Of a stretch of DNA of 7,114 nt, positions 6,164-7,114 are shown piece by piece. The stretch is taken from positions 1 to 7,114 of the forward strand of contig NZ_JAHAHH010000070.1 in the NCBI RefSeq assembly GCF_018373335.1, given 5' to 3'. The DNA is from Negativicoccus succinicivorans. Lineage in GTDB: Bacteria > Bacillota > Negativicutes > Veillonellales > Negativicoccaceae. Below the pieces are notes generated by a model. That model did no database searches. It was not told the origin of the DNA and saw only the letters and a list, made by a program, of their open reading frames with translations. The stretch's first letter is position 1. Each line of letters starts with the position of its first letter. The translations under genes were made by a program, and so were the position numbers.

Positions 6164-7114
6164 ATGAACAGAGCATACGAAGTCATTTGGAACAAAGGTA
6201 AAAACAGTTGTTCCGCGGTATCGGAAATGGCGAACCGTCGCGGCAAAATCTCAAGCTGCCGCAACAAAGCGGTGATGGCCGCGATGGTCTTGTCTTTGTT
6301 ATCCGCGGGCGGTCTCGCCTACGCGGAAGATCCCGCGACGCCGCCGGCGGCACCGGATAAAAAAACTCCCTACTTCTCGGTTAATGCCGATAACAGCGCC
6401 AAACCCGAGGGGACGAACTGGAATAGTGACGGCGCTAAAGGTGCCGCTTCGATAGCGGTCGGACCGTCTGCAGGCGCGCAGGGAGATTTCTCGACGGCGG
6501 TAGGGCCCTGGGCTAAAGCGGACGGTAAATACGCGAACGCCTTCGGTGTGATGACCAATGCGACGGGAGAATATGCTACGGCGGTAGGACCCTATGCAAA
6601 AGCGGTCGGCGATTATACCTTGGCGACTGGAAAAGGTGCCAAGGCAACTGCAAAAGGCGCAGCCGCTTTCGGCGCATCTGCGGAAGCAAGCAGCGGGTGG
6701 GCGACAGCGGTAGGATATCAGTCAAAAGCAGAGGGCAATTTTGCCTTGGCGTCAGGAACTAAAGCCGTTGCCGGCGCCGTGAATGCCTCTGCCTTCGGTG
6801 CCGATGCCAACGCGACGGGAGCATCCGCTACGGCAGTGGGCGCCTTTGCCAATGCGACCGATACATTTTCGTTAGCGGCGGGAGACCATGCCAAGGCAAC
6901 CGCATTAGGCGCATCCGCTTTCGGTACGAAGGCGGAAGCAAACGCGAATCGGGCGACAGCATTAGGATACATGGCAAAAGCAGAGGGCGATTTTTCCTTG
7001 GCGGCGGGATTCCGGTCGAGTGCCACCGGAGAAGCTGCGTATGCTTTCGGTGTGGATTCTAAGGCGGACGGCGGAGATGCGATCGCCATCGGATCCGCAT
7101 CGGAAGCGCAAAAA
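6164..7114 (+). CDS. Trimeric autotransporter adhesin, 5' part (ESPR signal and YadA head)
   Basis: The frame runs open to the window edge, so neck, stalk and anchor are outside; 317 residues are visible. The start MNRAYEVIWNKGKNS matches the ESPR extended signal of large autotransporters. A hydrophobic stretch (36-52) leads to a likely Sec cleavage after AYA54. The mature protein starts with a short Pro/Ala linker (55-66) and the YFSVNAD motif (70-76) that also opens both heads of the second adhesin gene, then NWNSDGAKG. From residue 96 there are fifteen full 14-residue YadA-head repeats and part of a sixteenth without interruption. I infer a surface adhesin with a long beta-roll head. Two cysteines (C16, C32) lie in the part removed with the signal peptide. 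Its terminator-isolated position suggests its own promoter, which I could not assign. Confidence 0.93.
   Translation, partial: MNRAYEVIWNKGKNSCSAVSEMANRRGKISSCRNKAVMAAMVLSLLSAGGLAYAEDPATPPAAPDKKTPYFSVNADNSAKPEGTNWNSDGAKGAASIAVGPSAGAQGDFSTAVGPWAKADGKYANAFGVMTNATGEYATAVGPYAKAVGDYTLATGKGAKATAKGAAAFGASAEASSGWATAVGYQSKAEGNFALASGTKAVAGAVNASAFGADANATGASATAVGAFANATDTFSLAAGDHAKATALGASAFGTKAEANANRATALGYMAKAEGDFSLAAGFRSSATGEAAYAFGVDSKADGGDAIAIGSASEAQK
6449..7114 (+). repeat. Uninterrupted 42-base tandem array encoding 14-residue head repeats
   Basis: Units start at residue 96 and every 14 residues after it, with Gly at position 5 and small residues at positions 1, 3, 8 and 10. From unit 4 the units cycle in threes (AxA(V/L)G, then xLAxG, then AxAFG), giving 126-base super-repeats. 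Units 5-8 resemble units 11-14, a 252-base spacing. The array continues beyond the window. Confidence 0.9.

Noticed and set aside
6449..7114. Regular 42-base repeats as a possible CRISPR array
   Set aside because: The repeats have no unique spacers, stay in frame and encode YadA-head units; they are coding tandem repeats.

Overview
The window lies in a cluster of trimeric autotransporter adhesins (TAAs, type Vc secretion, YadA/Hag-like), all on the + strand. Three such genes are seen: the 3' end of one (1-1341), a complete one of 1331 residues (1794-5789), and the 5' end of a third (6164-7114, still open at the window edge). Nothing else in the window looks like a gene. The organism is probably a diderm Firmicute of the class Negativicutes (Veillonella/Dialister/Megasphaera/Selenomonas type). 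This rests on three things: YadA-type anchors with the GAGAAALAALHPLDF and YRPNEDTMFSVGG signatures, ESPR-type extended signal peptides, and an SLH domain of the outer-membrane-tethering kind (FPDVPENHW ... GYPDGTF ... MTRYE). The G+C of roughly one half, judged by eye, argues against Veillonella itself. The genus is inference.

Layout. Gene 1 shows the last part of its head, a neck, a stalk and the barrel anchor, then a 56-residue tail with a regular coiled coil. Two hairpin terminators in series follow (1378-1413 and 1414-1436). An AT-rich 240-base spacer with phased A-tracts leads to a good sigma-70-type promoter (1677-1705), an ~80-base leader and the start of gene 2. Gene 2 carries two complete head-neck-stalk passengers in tandem, one barrel, a Met-rich coiled coil and a C-terminal SLH domain. 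A strong intrinsic terminator (5819-5852) closes it. A 311-base spacer, first GC-rich and then AT-rich, precedes gene 3, whose visible part is ESPR signal peptide, short Pro/Ala linker and sixteen uninterrupted 14-residue head repeats.

How they work together. Each gene appears to be its own transcription unit. The products would be exported by Sec, inserted by BAM as trimers, and displayed as fibrous adhesins. The barrels of genes 1 and 2 are almost identical (13 differences in 194 residues by eye), while heads and periplasmic tails differ. This suggests a shared, homogenised secretion platform with exchangeable surface and periplasmic ends.

The most interesting observation is the domain order barrel-coil-SLH in gene 2. 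It would place a peptidoglycan-binding domain in the periplasm and tie a surface adhesin to both the outer membrane and the cell wall.
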